NCBI GenBank assembly: GCA_963676095.1 | Contig: OY781040.1 | Span: 2,976,001 to 3,040,000, forward strand | Length of the DNA stretch: 64,000 bases | Origin: G963676095 sp963676095 | GTDB taxonomy: Bacteria; Bacteroidota; Bacteroidia; Bacteroidales; Prolixibacteraceae | Direction: 5' to 3' | Part shown: positions 1 to 8,318 of the stretch, piece by piece | Layout: every line of letters begins with the position of its first letter | How positions within the stretch are numbered: the stretch's first letter is position 1 | Made by a program: the position numbers and the translations under genes | The notes under the pieces: generated by a model | Seen by the model: only the letters and a program-made list of their open reading frames with translations | What the model was told of the DNA's origin: nothing | Database searches by the model: none

Positions 1-1191
1 TACCTGGTTGACCGGGTGGTCCCCATGCTTCCGGAAAAACTTTCAAATGGTGTCTGTTCCCTCCGTCCTGAAGAGGATAAACTTTGCTTCTCTGCTGTTT
101 TTCAATTAAATGACGAGGCTGAGGTCGTCCGGGAATGGTTTGGCCGTACAGTCATTCATTCCAATCGCCGTTTTTCGTATGAGGAAGCCCAGCAAGTTAT
201 AGAAACAGGAGTGGGGGACTTGAACAGTGAGCTCCTTATTCTTGACGGACTGGCTAAAAAGCTTCGGAATAAACGGTTTAGACAGGGATCTATTGCATTC
301 GACAGGATCGAGGTCAAATTTGAAATTGATGAAAAGGGAAAACCATTGTCCGTTTATTTCAAGGAATCAAAAGACAGTAACCAGCTGATCGAGGAATTTA
401 TGCTGCTTGCCAATAAGCAGGTAGCCGAGTTTGTCGGTAAGGTAAAAGGTAAAAAGCAACCAAAAACATTTGTTTACAGGATCCACGATAAACCAGATCC
501 TGAAAAGCTGGACAATTTCAATCATTTTATAAAGAAGTTTGGGTATAATATCCTTACTACCAGCCCAAAGGTGATTTCAAAGTCGATGAATTCGCTTATG
601 GATCATATCAAGGGAAAAGGAGAGCAGAATGTGATCGAAACATTAGCGATCCGTTCGATGGCCAAGGCTGAATATTCGACCCGGAATATCGGACATTACG
701 GGTTAGGTTTTGATTTTTATACGCATTTTACCTCCCCTATCCGCCGCTATCCGGATGTGATGGTCCACCGCCTGCTGGAGCGTTATCTTGAGGACGGCAG
801 GTCGGCGAATGCCCAGAAATATGAGGATTACTGTAAACATTCTTCCGAGATGGAGAACCGCGCAGCTATGGCTGAACGTTCTTCTATTAAATATAAACAG
901 GTCGAATTTATGCAGGATAAGGTAGGTCAGGTTTTTTCCGGGGTAATTTCGGGTGTTACAGACTGGGGAATTTACGTGGAACTCGATGAAAATAAGTGTG
1001 AAGGTATGGTCTCTATCAGGGACCTGGATGATGACTTCTATATTTTTGACGAGAAGGATTATTGCCTTGTAGGAAGGCATAACAAGAAAACCTACCAGCT
1101 AGGTGAACCTGTGAAAGTTGAAATTTTGAGGGCGAACCTTGAAAAGAAACAGCTTGATTTTAAACTTGTTGAGAGTGAAGTAGCAAGATAA
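1..1191 (+). CDS. rnr: RNase R, C-terminal part (5' end outside window)
   Basis: This is a 3'-to-5' exoribonuclease of the RNase II/R family, which degrades structured RNA in the cytoplasm. The reading frame is open from base 1, so the start lies upstream of the window. What is visible is the second half of the RNB catalytic domain, including the characteristic TSPIRRYPD segment near visible residue 245, followed by an S1 RNA-binding domain from about residue 310 to the end (GQVFSGVISGVTDWGIYVEL). The N-terminal cold-shock domains and the catalytic aspartates are not in the window. The gene ends about 200 bp before a TetR gene on the same strand and shows no sign of damage. Confidence 0.93.
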   Translation, partial: YLVDRVVPMLPEKLSNGVCSLRPEEDKLCFSAVFQLNDEAEVVREWFGRTVIHSNRRFSYEEAQQVIETGVGDLNSELLILDGLAKKLRNKRFRQGSIAFDRIEVKFEIDEKGKPLSVYFKESKDSNQLIEEFMLLANKQVAEFVGKVKGKKQPKTFVYRIHDKPDPEKLDNFNHFIKKFGYNILTTSPKVISKSMNSLMDHIKGKGEQNVIETLAIRSMAKAEYSTRNIGHYGLGFDFYTHFTSPIRRYPDVMVHRLLERYLEDGRSANAQKYEDYCKHSSEMENRAAMAERSSIKYKQVEFMQDKVGQVFSGVISGVTDWGIYVELDENKCEGMVSIRDLDDDFYIFDEKDYCLVGRHNKKTYQLGEPVKVEILRANLEKKQLDFKLVESEVAR

Positions 1192-1397
1192 ACTGAAGCA
1201 GGTGACGCGACCGGAAAAAGAGAAATCCTGATCAAAGCATGGTTACCCGGGTATTCAATCTCTATAAGAACATACAGTAATCTAGTATTTTAACAAAGGT
1301 TTTTTCGACTGAAATTCCATTCATTCGTTTTACAATCTAAGGAAAATCGAAAAAATCATCTATATTTACGCTGCTTAATTTATAAAATCCGTCTGAT

Positions 1398-2006
1398 ATG
1401 GTGATAAACCATGGCAATGGGGGCAATAAGAAAGATGTTAACAGGGAACATATCCTGAAAATAGCTCAGGATATTTTCAGCCGGTATGGCTATAAGAAAA
1501 CGACTCTTGATGATATTGCCAATGCGGTCAGAAAGGGGAAAAGTTCTCTTTACTATTATTTCGAGAGCAAGGAGGATTTGTTCCAGGCTGTAATCCTGAA
1601 GGAAGTAGATGTGCTGAAATGGGAATTGGAAAAAGTGGTAATGAGGAATACCGATCCCGTTGAGAAGCTGCGCGACTACATCCTCACAAAGTTGACAACA
1701 TTCAGGGGACTGGCAAATTTTTACCATGCCCTTGAAAATGATGTTACAGCCATCGAATTTATTGAGAACATCAAGCATAAGTATGATCAGGAAGAGATCC
1801 GGATGATTAAAAGGATACTGATCGAGGGGGTGCGAAAAGGCACTTTTGATGTCCGTGATTTTACCCTTGCCGCCATTGGTATCACTACAGCAATAAAGGG
1901 GCTTGAAATGCCGCTTACTGCCGGTGATTACGGGACTATTAACCTTGAAAAAGGGGTCGATAATATCCTGAAGATTCTCTGTTACGGCATTATGAAGAGG
2001 TCCTGA
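1398..2006 (+). CDS. TetR/AcrR family transcriptional regulator
   Basis: This 202-residue protein has an N-terminal TetR-type helix-turn-helix at about residues 33-62 (TTLDDIANAV followed by SSLYYYFESKEDLF), the typical recognition-helix signature. The C-terminal ligand-binding domain is divergent, so the inducer cannot be named. The gene stands alone: rnr upstream has a separate role, and the next gene downstream is on the opposite strand. TetR genes usually control a neighbouring transporter or enzyme operon, but no obvious target sits next to it, so autoregulation or a distant target is possible. The start ATG at 1398 leaves a normal 15-20 residue lead before the HTH. Confidence 0.9.
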   Translation: MVINHGNGGNKKDVNREHILKIAQDIFSRYGYKKTTLDDIANAVRKGKSSLYYYFESKEDLFQAVILKEVDVLKWELEKVVMRNTDPVEKLRDYILTKLTTFRGLANFYHALENDVTAIEFIENIKHKYDQEEIRMIKRILIEGVRKGTFDVRDFTLAAIGITTAIKGLEMPLTAGDYGTINLEKGVDNILKILCYGIMKRS

Positions 2007-2045
2007 CAGGGCTTGATTTATTTTGTTATATATTCTTTGGAGGAT

Positions 2046-2074
2046 AAAAAAACCAGGAACTTTTTGGTTCCTGG
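2046..2074 (-). terminator. Rho-independent terminator of the MORN-like gene
   Basis: CCAGGAAC (2053-2060) pairs perfectly with GTTCCTGG (2067-2074). On the minus strand the stem is followed by a run of T (A run at 2046-2052 on the plus strand). It lies just beyond the stop of the gene at 2098 and may also stop transcription coming from the TetR gene. Confidence 0.75.
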
Positions 2075-2097
2075 CCGAATGATTCTTTTGCTATCTG

Positions 2098-2559
2098 TCA
2101 AAATGTTCGTTCGCTCAGCAATTCTCCGGAAGATGCGTCGAATTTTTTCCATTTCCCGGCTTTTTCTCCGTTTTCGTAATTCATCTCATAAATAAGATGC
2201 CCGTTATCGTCCCAGATTTTCCATTCACCCTGTTTTTTTCCTTCTTTATAATTTGCAAGGGCTGTCTGGATCCCTTTCTCATTAAAGGTTTTCCAGGTTC
2301 CGTTCATCTGGTTGGCTTTATAGGATCGGATCTCGCTTAACGTACCATTCTCGAAATACAGGCGTGTTTCTCCCTCTTTTAACCCTTCTTTTAAGGCCAG
2401 GGTCATCTTTATATTGCCGTTATCAAAATAAGTGGTGTAAGCGCCGGTATAAGGTTGCGTTCCGGAGTAGTAAACCCCATTTGATTCTGTTATGTTTTGG
2501 GCTGATAAACTTGCTGTAAAAAACAGGATCAATCCGTATAATAATACTAGTTTTTTCAT
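2098..2559 (-). CDS. YwqK/MORN_2-repeat secreted protein
   Basis: This 153-residue protein has a cleavable signal peptide (hydrophobic residues 4-19, ending in LSAQ). It then carries tandem MORN-variant repeats of the form YFDNGNIK, YFENGTLSEI, FNEKGIQ and WDDNGHLIYEM, roughly 23 residues apart. Homologues are often labelled YwqK-family antitoxins, but the repeat only shows a beta-hairpin scaffold and there is no toxin gene beside it. The signal peptide points to the periplasm or outer surface. It is the most downstream of the minus-strand phosphate-locus genes and has its own upstream region with 11-bp-spaced TTAA repeats, so membership of the Pho regulon is possible. Its function is unknown. 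Confidence 0.8.
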   Translation of the reverse strand: MKKLVLLYGLILFFTASLSAQNITESNGVYYSGTQPYTGAYTTYFDNGNIKMTLALKEGLKEGETRLYFENGTLSEIRSYKANQMNGTWKTFNEKGIQTALANYKEGKKQGEWKIWDDNGHLIYEMNYENGEKAGKWKKFDASSGELLSERTF

Positions 2560-2603
2560 ACTTGCCTCCTTTTCTTCTTATTGGATCTGTGATTGCACTA
2601 ATG

Positions 2604-2650
2604 TTAAGCCAAAGTTAAGAACAAATTAATTTAATTAACAAATAATTAAC
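2604..2650 (-). promoter_or_regulatory. Possible Pho-box-like direct repeats
   Basis: TTAAG at 2604, TTAAG at 2615 and TTAAT at 2626 are spaced exactly 11 bp, and TTAAC at 2635 and 2646 form a second pair 11 bp apart. The spacing matches the stronger candidates at 3149 and 16280. The sequence is simply AT-rich, lacks the TTACA units and has no clear -7 element, so this is a weak call. Confidence 0.3.
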
Positions 2651-2680
2651 GTTAAATTTCGGAAGGAAGCTGAAAAAAAT

Positions 2681-2710
2681 AAAAAAACCGCCTCTGCTCT
2701 CAGAAGCGGT
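2681..2710 (-). terminator. Rho-independent terminator
   Basis: ACCGCCTCTG (2687-2696) pairs with CAGAAGCGGT (2701-2710) with one mismatch and a CTCT loop. On the minus strand it is followed by a T run. It lies directly behind the gene ending at 2748. Confidence 0.75.
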
Positions 2711-2747
2711 CAGCAATCTTAAGTATATGAATAAAGCCCAGAACCCT

Positions 2748-3098
2748 TTAGTTCGAAGCATTCAAACTAAAATCAACCTGGGTTTTGTTTTTATCAAGTT
2801 GAAGTTTTTCTGTTGTCTTGTTGTATGAAATATAGGAGGCTGTTAGTTTGTAATCGCCCGGGGCAACATTTTCAATGCTGTATTTTCCGTCGAAATCTGT
2901 ATAGGCTACTTTGTCTGTGCCTTCCAGCATAATTTTAACACCAACTAATGATTCGTTGGTTTTCTGATCAGTTACCTGGCCTGTTATGGTAGCCAGCTGG
3001 TCGTTGTTGGCCTGCGTTCCTGTTTTGTCCTTGCTGCTGCCGGCAAAAGAAAAACTTACCACTCCAACGAAAAGTAAGGATAATAATAACTGCTTCAT
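2748..3098 (-). CDS. Secreted free-standing CarboxypepD_reg-like domain protein
   Basis: This 116-residue protein has a signal peptide (about residues 1-19, MKQLLLSLLFVGVVSFSFAG) and a single CarboxypepD_reg-like beta-sandwich at about residues 38-112 (ITGQVTDQKTNESLVG, YTDFDGKYSIENVAPGDYKL). This domain normally forms the N-terminal extension of TonB-dependent receptors, and it closely resembles the extension of the receptor encoded at 4490-7192. Here there is no plug or barrel, and the stop is natural, followed by a terminator. The upstream region has a good -7 element and 11-bp phased repeats like those of the pst operon, so it is probably induced by phosphate limitation. Its role is not known. 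It could bind a periplasmic partner of the receptor extension. Confidence 0.85.
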   Translation of the reverse strand: MKQLLLSLLFVGVVSFSFAGSSKDKTGTQANNDQLATITGQVTDQKTNESLVGVKIMLEGTDKVAYTDFDGKYSIENVAPGDYKLTASYISYNKTTEKLQLDKNKTQVDFSLNASN

Positions 3099-3118
3099 TT
3101 CGATATTTATTTATCAAT

Positions 3119-3181
3119 CAAAAGTAAATATCGGCTATTGCGATGTGGTTACAGAATGATTAAAATTCGATTAAAACAGAA
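3119..3181 (-). promoter_or_regulatory. Promoter with candidate Pho box for the 116-aa protein gene
   Basis: On the minus strand 3126-3119 reads TACTTTTG, a perfect TAnnTTTG -7 element 21 bp before the start codon. Upstream of it, on the plus strand, TTACA at 3149, TTAAA at 3160 and TTAAA at 3171 are spaced exactly 11 bp, the repeat period of PhoB/OmpR-family sites. The first 16 bases starting at 3148 match the pst-operon site at 16301 with two differences. Confidence 0.6.
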
Positions 3182-3183
3182 GT

Positions 3184-3210
3184 AAAAAAATCCGGGGCCG
3201 AAGCCCCGGA
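3184..3210 (-). terminator. Rho-independent terminator of the receptor/lipoprotein operon
   Basis: TCCGGGGC (3191-3198) pairs perfectly with GCCCCGGA (3203-3210) around a CGAA tetraloop. On the minus strand it is followed by seven T. It lies 50 bp beyond the lipoprotein stop codon. Confidence 0.85.
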
Positions 3211-3260
3211 AACAAATTTACGGGAATTGAAGCCACCGCTTCAATTATTTTTAGTGTTGT

Positions 3261-4436
3261 TTAGAATTCAACATCATCTACCCAAGAGAATATAGAGGTG
3301 TCTACGCCTGTATTCGTTGTCGGGAAATTAACTGTTGCTGCAACGTTGTCTGTATTGACAAGCTCTCCTGAGACAAAAGTAACGCCGGAAACAGTCAGGC
3401 TGATGGAAGTAGCGGCATTAGCACTTCCCGCCTTATCGTATAGGTTAACAGCACTTCCTGCAGTACCATTTTTTGCTAAGGCATTGGTAATGGTTGCTGT
3501 TGCGCCGCGACGGATTTTAATTATGTCATTCATCGACCAACCAGATGCGCTTAGAGTTGTTGCGTTGTTAATGATCGTCATGTTTTTAATGGCAAAATTT
3601 GTCTGATCAACTGCTGCTGGTGTTTTTCCATCCAGGTTTCCGTCCGATTCAACCCCGCGTGGATCGCTTTCCGAACTTGTATAGCCTGATGACCAGACGC
3701 CATAGGCATTCGTGATTGTCCCGGTGTATCCCTGGGTATTGTCAAACATATCGTCGTCTTCGTCAAGAACCATAATGTTTGTGATATCGACAGAACCGCC
3801 GAAACATTCCACGCCGTCGTCAGCGCTGTAAGGAACATAAATGTTTTCGATGGTTGTACCACTTCCAACTGCGTCGAGTGTCAGCCCGTTGTGTTCGATA
3901 TCCGCTGAAGAACGTGCACCAGTATAGGCAAGGACCACATATTCCAGTACACCTGAGTTATCTTCGGAATCTGAGCCGCCGTAAGGGATATTTTCATCAA
4001 TTTCAGTATCGCTGGTAGTTCCGGATGTCGTACCGGAGATAGGAGCGTAACCATTGATGATCAGGCCTCCCCAGTCACCAGCAGCAGGGCTTGATGCGCC
4101 GGAAGTGAACACGATTGGTTTTGAAGCTGTTCCTTTTGCCATGATTTTACCGCCCTGCTCTACGATAATGTATTGACTAAATCCGGTGGAACCAGCTTTT
4201 GCTTTGATCACTGTTCCTGCAGGAATGGTCAGTGTAGCGCCGGACTTCACGCTTACAGTACCGGTAAGCGTGTATTCGACAGAAGCATTGAGGGAAACGT
4301 CCGAGGTGATATCACCTGTAAGGGTGGTTCCGTCATAATAGGTTGTGTTGTCGTCGTCGTCCGAGCAGGAGGAAAGAACTAACGCTGCCACGGCAAGCAA
4401 ACAAAAAAGTAGGTTTTTCATGATCTTCATTTTCAA
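3261..4436 (-). CDS. Surface-exposed beta-helix-like lipoprotein, partner of TonB receptor
   Basis: This 391-residue lipoprotein has a signal peptide ending in the lipobox VLSSC at about residue 24. It is followed by SDDDD, an acidic stretch after the lipid-bearing cysteine that in Bacteroidota acts as a lipoprotein export signal to the cell surface. The mature part is rich in G, T, S, N and D, with short repeating beta-strand units (SVKSGATLTIPAGTVI, KPIVFTSG, TIENIYVPYSADDGVE) typical of right-handed beta-helix folds, and has many acidic residues that could bind cations. It lies 53 bp behind the TonB receptor and ends in a strong terminator, so the two form an operon. Given the phosphate context it may capture a phosphorus-containing ligand, but the ligand cannot be read from sequence. 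The start at 4436 is used because a second ATG two codons later gives the same signal peptide. Confidence 0.82.
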   Translation of the reverse strand: MKMKIMKNLLFCLLAVAALVLSSCSDDDDNTTYYDGTTLTGDITSDVSLNASVEYTLTGTVSVKSGATLTIPAGTVIKAKAGSTGFSQYIIVEQGGKIMAKGTASKPIVFTSGASSPAAGDWGGLIINGYAPISGTTSGTTSDTEIDENIPYGGSDSEDNSGVLEYVVLAYTGARSSADIEHNGLTLDAVGSGTTIENIYVPYSADDGVECFGGSVDITNIMVLDEDDDMFDNTQGYTGTITNAYGVWSSGYTSSESDPRGVESDGNLDGKTPAAVDQTNFAIKNMTIINNATTLSASGWSMNDIIKIRRGATATITNALAKNGTAGSAVNLYDKAGSANAATSISLTVSGVTFVSGELVNTDNVAATVNFPTTNTGVDTSIFSWVDDVEF

Positions 4437-4489
4437 AATTTTTAATGGTTAAGACTTATTCAATAAATAATTTTCGTGTTCTTGTTGGT

Positions 4490-7192
4490 TTACAAGTTAT
4501 AAGAGATTCCAAGGCTTACTGTAATTCCCTTTTTAAAATTCTCCAGATCAACGGGAGCGGCATCAGTTCCTGTCGGTTCTCTCGTTAACCGATAGGGAGG
4601 GTCCAGAAGATTTTTTACTTTAAATCCCATTCCCCAATGCTTGCTGAGCCTGGATTTTGAGACAAAGTCGAGAGTTGGCACCGCTTTTTCCATAATGTCT
4701 TGTTCATCCTGTGTACCGATGGTATAGATCCGGTCGCTGAAATAACTCAATACCAGCGTATTTGTCAGGGAAAAGTCGTTTTTCGTATAGCTGTATGCCA
4801 GGTCGGCGTTAATGATAACCGGTGCTGCTCCTTCAAGCTTGGACGACTTGTTTGTGAAGGTATAGTTATCATGTTTTACATGCGTATAAGTATAGGAAGC
4901 ATTCATCCCCACTGATATTTTATTTTCAGCGTTTTTCCGGCCGATCCTTTTCATCAGGTTTTTCCTGAGTTCAACTTCGGCACCTGCCACTGTTGCTTTA
5001 TCGGAAATATTATCGTAGGTAAGATACCCGCCTGCACTAGCCTTTTCAATCCTTGCAATTGGATCCTTGACAAGTTTAAAGAAACCGCTTAAAGAGATCA
5101 GTTCACCATTCGACAGGTAATTGTCCCACTTCAAGTCCACGTTATAGTTATAGGCAGGCTTTAGATCCGGGTTCCCTTGGGATTTGTAATTGATATAGAC
5201 ATACCGGTAAGGCGAAATTTCTTTATCCTGCGGGAGGGTGTAAGTATTGCTTAGGCCCAGTCGTAAAGAATTATTTTCATTCAGATCGTATTTCAGGTTC
5301 AGGCTTGGCAGGATATACAACTTGTCTATTTTAGAACTTCCAGGGGTTCCACCATTGTTGACGCTGTAATCGACGTTCATGTTTACCTTGTCACCCTTTA
5401 AACCGGCTATTGCTGTAAATTTCTTATTGAATTCATAAATTAATTCGCCATAGCCGTCGTTAATGTATTTATCTACCGAATAGGAATTATCCTGCCGGTC
5501 AAGTTCAAAATCCCCGGCGTCCAGTTCTTCCTGGTTGAAAACCTCGTCAAGACTGAAAGTGTAACGGTTCAGTTCTGGTTGTTGGACCATCGAATGATCG
5601 TATTCTACCGCATCGAAATTCCGGCTTACATAACGACCGTTGTACCCGAAGTTTAAAGCAGACTTGTTTTCGTCATTTTCTTTGAGCTTATAACTAAACG
5701 CAAGTTTTAAGCAAATGTCGTCTTCCTTTACTTCTGAGAAGTAGCGTTGTTGTACACCAGTCCCTTTTAATGGACGTAAAATATCATTTCCCAGGTAGGT
5801 CAGATAATTCAATCGTCGATCAGGTTCATTCCCTGTTATATGGTTATAGGAAATGCCGCTATCCAGTCCCAGTCGTTTTTTAAGTTGTTTTTTATATAAA
5901 ATCTGGTTGACAATAAGGGTATTGTCATTCACCTGTTGCCTGCGGATCAAACCCGTTCCGTCATCGAGATCAGTAAATTCGGTGTTAGGACCGAAATAGT
6001 CTCCGACGTATTGGATGTTGGTATGCAGATAGAGTCCGTTATAGGTAATATGATTATTGTTTCCAAAGAGATAGTCCAAATTACCCATTACGATATGGGA
6101 GGTATTTTGTGTATATACTTTAGCATCCTGATCTTGTGTTATTGTTCCGTCTGTTATCGTTTTTCTTACTTTACCGCTTTCAGCGTCAAAATCGGTTGAA
6201 TATTTTCCAAGCAGAAAAAAGCGCAACGGATTTTTGTTTGTACCAGCCAGATACTTTTTGCCTCCTGCCATAGAAAAGTCCCTGTTAAGCTGGAAGTTTT
6301 GGGAAGAAGGGTCAAGCGAATTAGGGAAATTATATTTCGTAAGGTCTGTCGGGCCATGCTGGCTCCCGGCGTATCCAAAGGCGTTTACCCCATCTGCTTT
6401 CAGAAAATTTTTTGTTATGGTTTTTGTATTCGCACCGGCTGAAATGCCTGTTTCGAACTCTGCATCCTTAGCCAGTTGCCTTGATGTGATATTGATTTCA
6501 GCTCCACCAACATCGCCTGGGGTTTGAGCTCCGAATACTTTGTTAACTTCGATCGCTTCAATCATTTCAGAGTCAAAGAAATCAAGTGCAACATTTTTGT
6601 ATTCCGGATCTTCTGAAGGAAGAGGGAATCCGTTAAAAGACGTGTAATTGAAGCGGTCTCCCAAGCCCCTGACGATTACATTTTTTACACCTTCCTGTTT
6701 CGATATGCCAGAGATTTTGGTAACGGCGGCTTCTGCATCGCTGGCCCCTTTCCGGGATATTTCCTGGGCGCCGATAGCCTGCGTGGCCACGATGGAATTT
6801 TTCTGGTCGAGAAGGGTCATGTTTTCCGACTGGCGGCTGGCATGGCCAACTACCTTAACGTCGTTGATCTCTACATTGGAGGCTCCCAGTTTAAAATTGA
6901 ATGTCAATGTTTTTCCTGCAGATACCGTTACATTTTCAATGAATTGAGTTTCGTAAGAAATAAAAGAGCAACGTATTTTGTATTTGCCGGGATTGATACT
7001 GGATATTTCATATTTTCCTTCAAAATCAGTAACTGTTCCGGTTGTTGTCCCGTCCAGCATCACTGTTGCCCCAACCAAAGGCTCTTTTGTTTTTGCATCT
7101 GTTACCAGCCCTTTTATTGTACCTTTTTGGGCTATTGCCAAAAAAGAGATGGCTAAAAAAAGATGCATCAAGATTAGCTTTTTAATTCCCAT
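4490..7192 (-). CDS. TonB-dependent outer-membrane receptor
   Basis: This 900-residue protein has a signal peptide (residues 1-22, ending in AIAQ), a CarboxypepD_reg-like extension (about 24-110; GTIKGLVTDAKTKEPLVGA, VTDFEGKYEISSINPGKYK), a plug domain (about 125-240; VIVRGLGDRFNYTSFNG, GGAEINITSR), and a beta-barrel ending in aromatic/hydrophobic strands (GITVSLGISYNL). It imports a large or scarce substrate using TonB/ExbBD energy. It is co-transcribed with the surface lipoprotein at 3261 and sits at the end of the phosphate locus, behind an upstream region with four 11-bp phased repeats. An uptake role in phosphorus scavenging (for example phosphate esters) is therefore inferred, not shown. 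The family also includes iron and glycan receptors. Confidence 0.9.
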   Translation of the reverse strand: MGIKKLILMHLFLAISFLAIAQKGTIKGLVTDAKTKEPLVGATVMLDGTTTGTVTDFEGKYEISSINPGKYKIRCSFISYETQFIENVTVSAGKTLTFNFKLGASNVEINDVKVVGHASRQSENMTLLDQKNSIVATQAIGAQEISRKGASDAEAAVTKISGISKQEGVKNVIVRGLGDRFNYTSFNGFPLPSEDPEYKNVALDFFDSEMIEAIEVNKVFGAQTPGDVGGAEINITSRQLAKDAEFETGISAGANTKTITKNFLKADGVNAFGYAGSQHGPTDLTKYNFPNSLDPSSQNFQLNRDFSMAGGKKYLAGTNKNPLRFFLLGKYSTDFDAESGKVRKTITDGTITQDQDAKVYTQNTSHIVMGNLDYLFGNNNHITYNGLYLHTNIQYVGDYFGPNTEFTDLDDGTGLIRRQQVNDNTLIVNQILYKKQLKKRLGLDSGISYNHITGNEPDRRLNYLTYLGNDILRPLKGTGVQQRYFSEVKEDDICLKLAFSYKLKENDENKSALNFGYNGRYVSRNFDAVEYDHSMVQQPELNRYTFSLDEVFNQEELDAGDFELDRQDNSYSVDKYINDGYGELIYEFNKKFTAIAGLKGDKVNMNVDYSVNNGGTPGSSKIDKLYILPSLNLKYDLNENNSLRLGLSNTYTLPQDKEISPYRYVYINYKSQGNPDLKPAYNYNVDLKWDNYLSNGELISLSGFFKLVKDPIARIEKASAGGYLTYDNISDKATVAGAEVELRKNLMKRIGRKNAENKISVGMNASYTYTHVKHDNYTFTNKSSKLEGAAPVIINADLAYSYTKNDFSLTNTLVLSYFSDRIYTIGTQDEQDIMEKAVPTLDFVSKSRLSKHWGMGFKVKNLLDPPYRLTREPTGTDAAPVDLENFKKGITVSLGISYNL

Positions 7193-7464
7193 AAATTTGT
7201 CGTAAATCTGTTTGTTTTTAGTTCAACGAAGCTTGTCTTCGTACCTGTTTTAAATTTTTAAATGTTTCAAAAGACAAAATTCCGGCAGCAACCGGTTTGC
7301 AACGAGTATGATTTTATAAGATTTTGCTGGTTTGTCCCCTGAAGAAGATCCAGCGGGACAGAAGGCTGTTTTTTTGTTGCAGGCTAAAAGAAATGTTGCT
7401 TTTAACACCATGTTTTCGATTAACTTGTTCTTTATTTTTCTGGTGCTAAGGACGGGCTATTATA

Positions 7465-7508
7465 TTACATTCCGGTTAAAGTTCATTTACTCTTGTGTTA
7501 CATTTTTT
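7465..7508 (-). promoter_or_regulatory. Candidate Pho box upstream of the TonB receptor
   Basis: On the plus strand TTACA at 7465, TTAAA at 7476, TTACT at 7487 and TTACA at 7498 are spaced exactly 11 bp, as in the pst operon upstream region. I see no convincing TAnnTTTG at the matching distance. The site is about 270 bp before the start codon, so the transcript would have a long leader. The rest of 7193-7780 is AT-rich with no gene that I can support. Confidence 0.5.
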
Positions 7509-7780
7509 TAATCCACAGATAAGAATATTGGTGTGTAAAATTTTGATTATTAGTTATTTTATGTATTTGTGGTGAGTACTTAATTTTTAGAAAATTTACG
7601 CTTAACACAATTTTAACAATTACATTTTTCCGGGATTGAAATTTGAGGGAGGGTTATTGTTTGAATTATGCAATACCCAGGATCACTACATATTTCTGTG
7701 GGTATCCTTGTTAAGCATAAATTTAGTGAGACGAAAAAGGAAGAAATAAGTATCTGTCACTTCATTCAAAGTTGCCCTGA

Positions 7781-8166
7781 AAGCCTTTCGTTTTACATTG
7801 AAAGATTATGCAGAAGCATTCGTTGATCGGTTATCAAAAAAGTTTGGAATGGACAGGACAGACCATCCCGAAATCCGTCAATACGCCGTCGCGAATGCAG
7901 AACGGAGCGGAGCGAGGGCCGTCAAAACGCCCGGGTGAGGGTTCGTTTTGACAAGATTTTTGCTTCCTTTTCATCGACTGGAAAAGGAAGGGCCTGTCCG
8001 GCTCAAGGACTGAAATGATAAAAAACGTGGTTGTTTGTGCTTAAAAAGAATCCGGATCCGGAAAGCGGGACCTGATTGCCAAAATCGGAAAGACCATCGG
8101 AATTTTGATTAAACGGGTATTCTGCCTGTCTGGCAATGATAAACTTATCTTTTTCTCAACCTGTTT
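7781..8166 (+). repeat. Hairpin-rich dispersed repeat, copy 1 of 3
   Basis: This stretch of about 0.38 kb recurs in inverted orientation at 52430-52832 and, shortened, at 58144-58452. It contains several perfect inverted repeats: GTCAAAACG/CGTTTTGAC (7921-7929 and 7944-7952), CTTCCTTTTC/GAAAAGGAAG (7963-7972 and 7981-7990) and the palindrome CCGGATCCGG (8052-8061). Its left third can be read as a short coding remnant (DRLSKKFG, NAERSG) shared with copy 2. No transposase is present. It sits between phoR and the TonB receptor promoter, close to the end of the pst-phoBR operon. Confidence 0.8.
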
Positions 8167-8260
8167 TTGTCTCGTCTAAAAAACACAAATCTCTAACTTT
8201 TTTGATTCCCCACAACTTTTTAAAGTGATCCAATATCCAGAGGGCGTTGATATATGGCCC

Positions 8261-8290
8261 AAAAAAATCCCGGCTGAAAACCAGCCGGGA
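8261..8290 (-). terminator. Rho-independent terminator of the pst-pho operon
   Basis: TCCCGGCTG (8268-8276) pairs perfectly with CAGCCGGGA (8282-8290) around a 5-base loop. On the minus strand it is followed by seven T. It lies 28 bp behind the phoR stop codon and marks the end of the long operon. Confidence 0.88.
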
Positions 8291-8318
8291 GAGATGTAAA
8301 ATCCAAAATTTAGTATGA

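Noticed and set aside
703..1080. Open frame antisense to rnr
   Set aside because: It is a shadow of the RNase R coding sequence; the same applies to most antisense frames over polA, lacZ, ileS and the RND gene.
2098..2559. Toxin-antitoxin module for the YwqK-like gene
   Set aside because: There is no toxin-like partner gene next to it, and the protein has a signal peptide.
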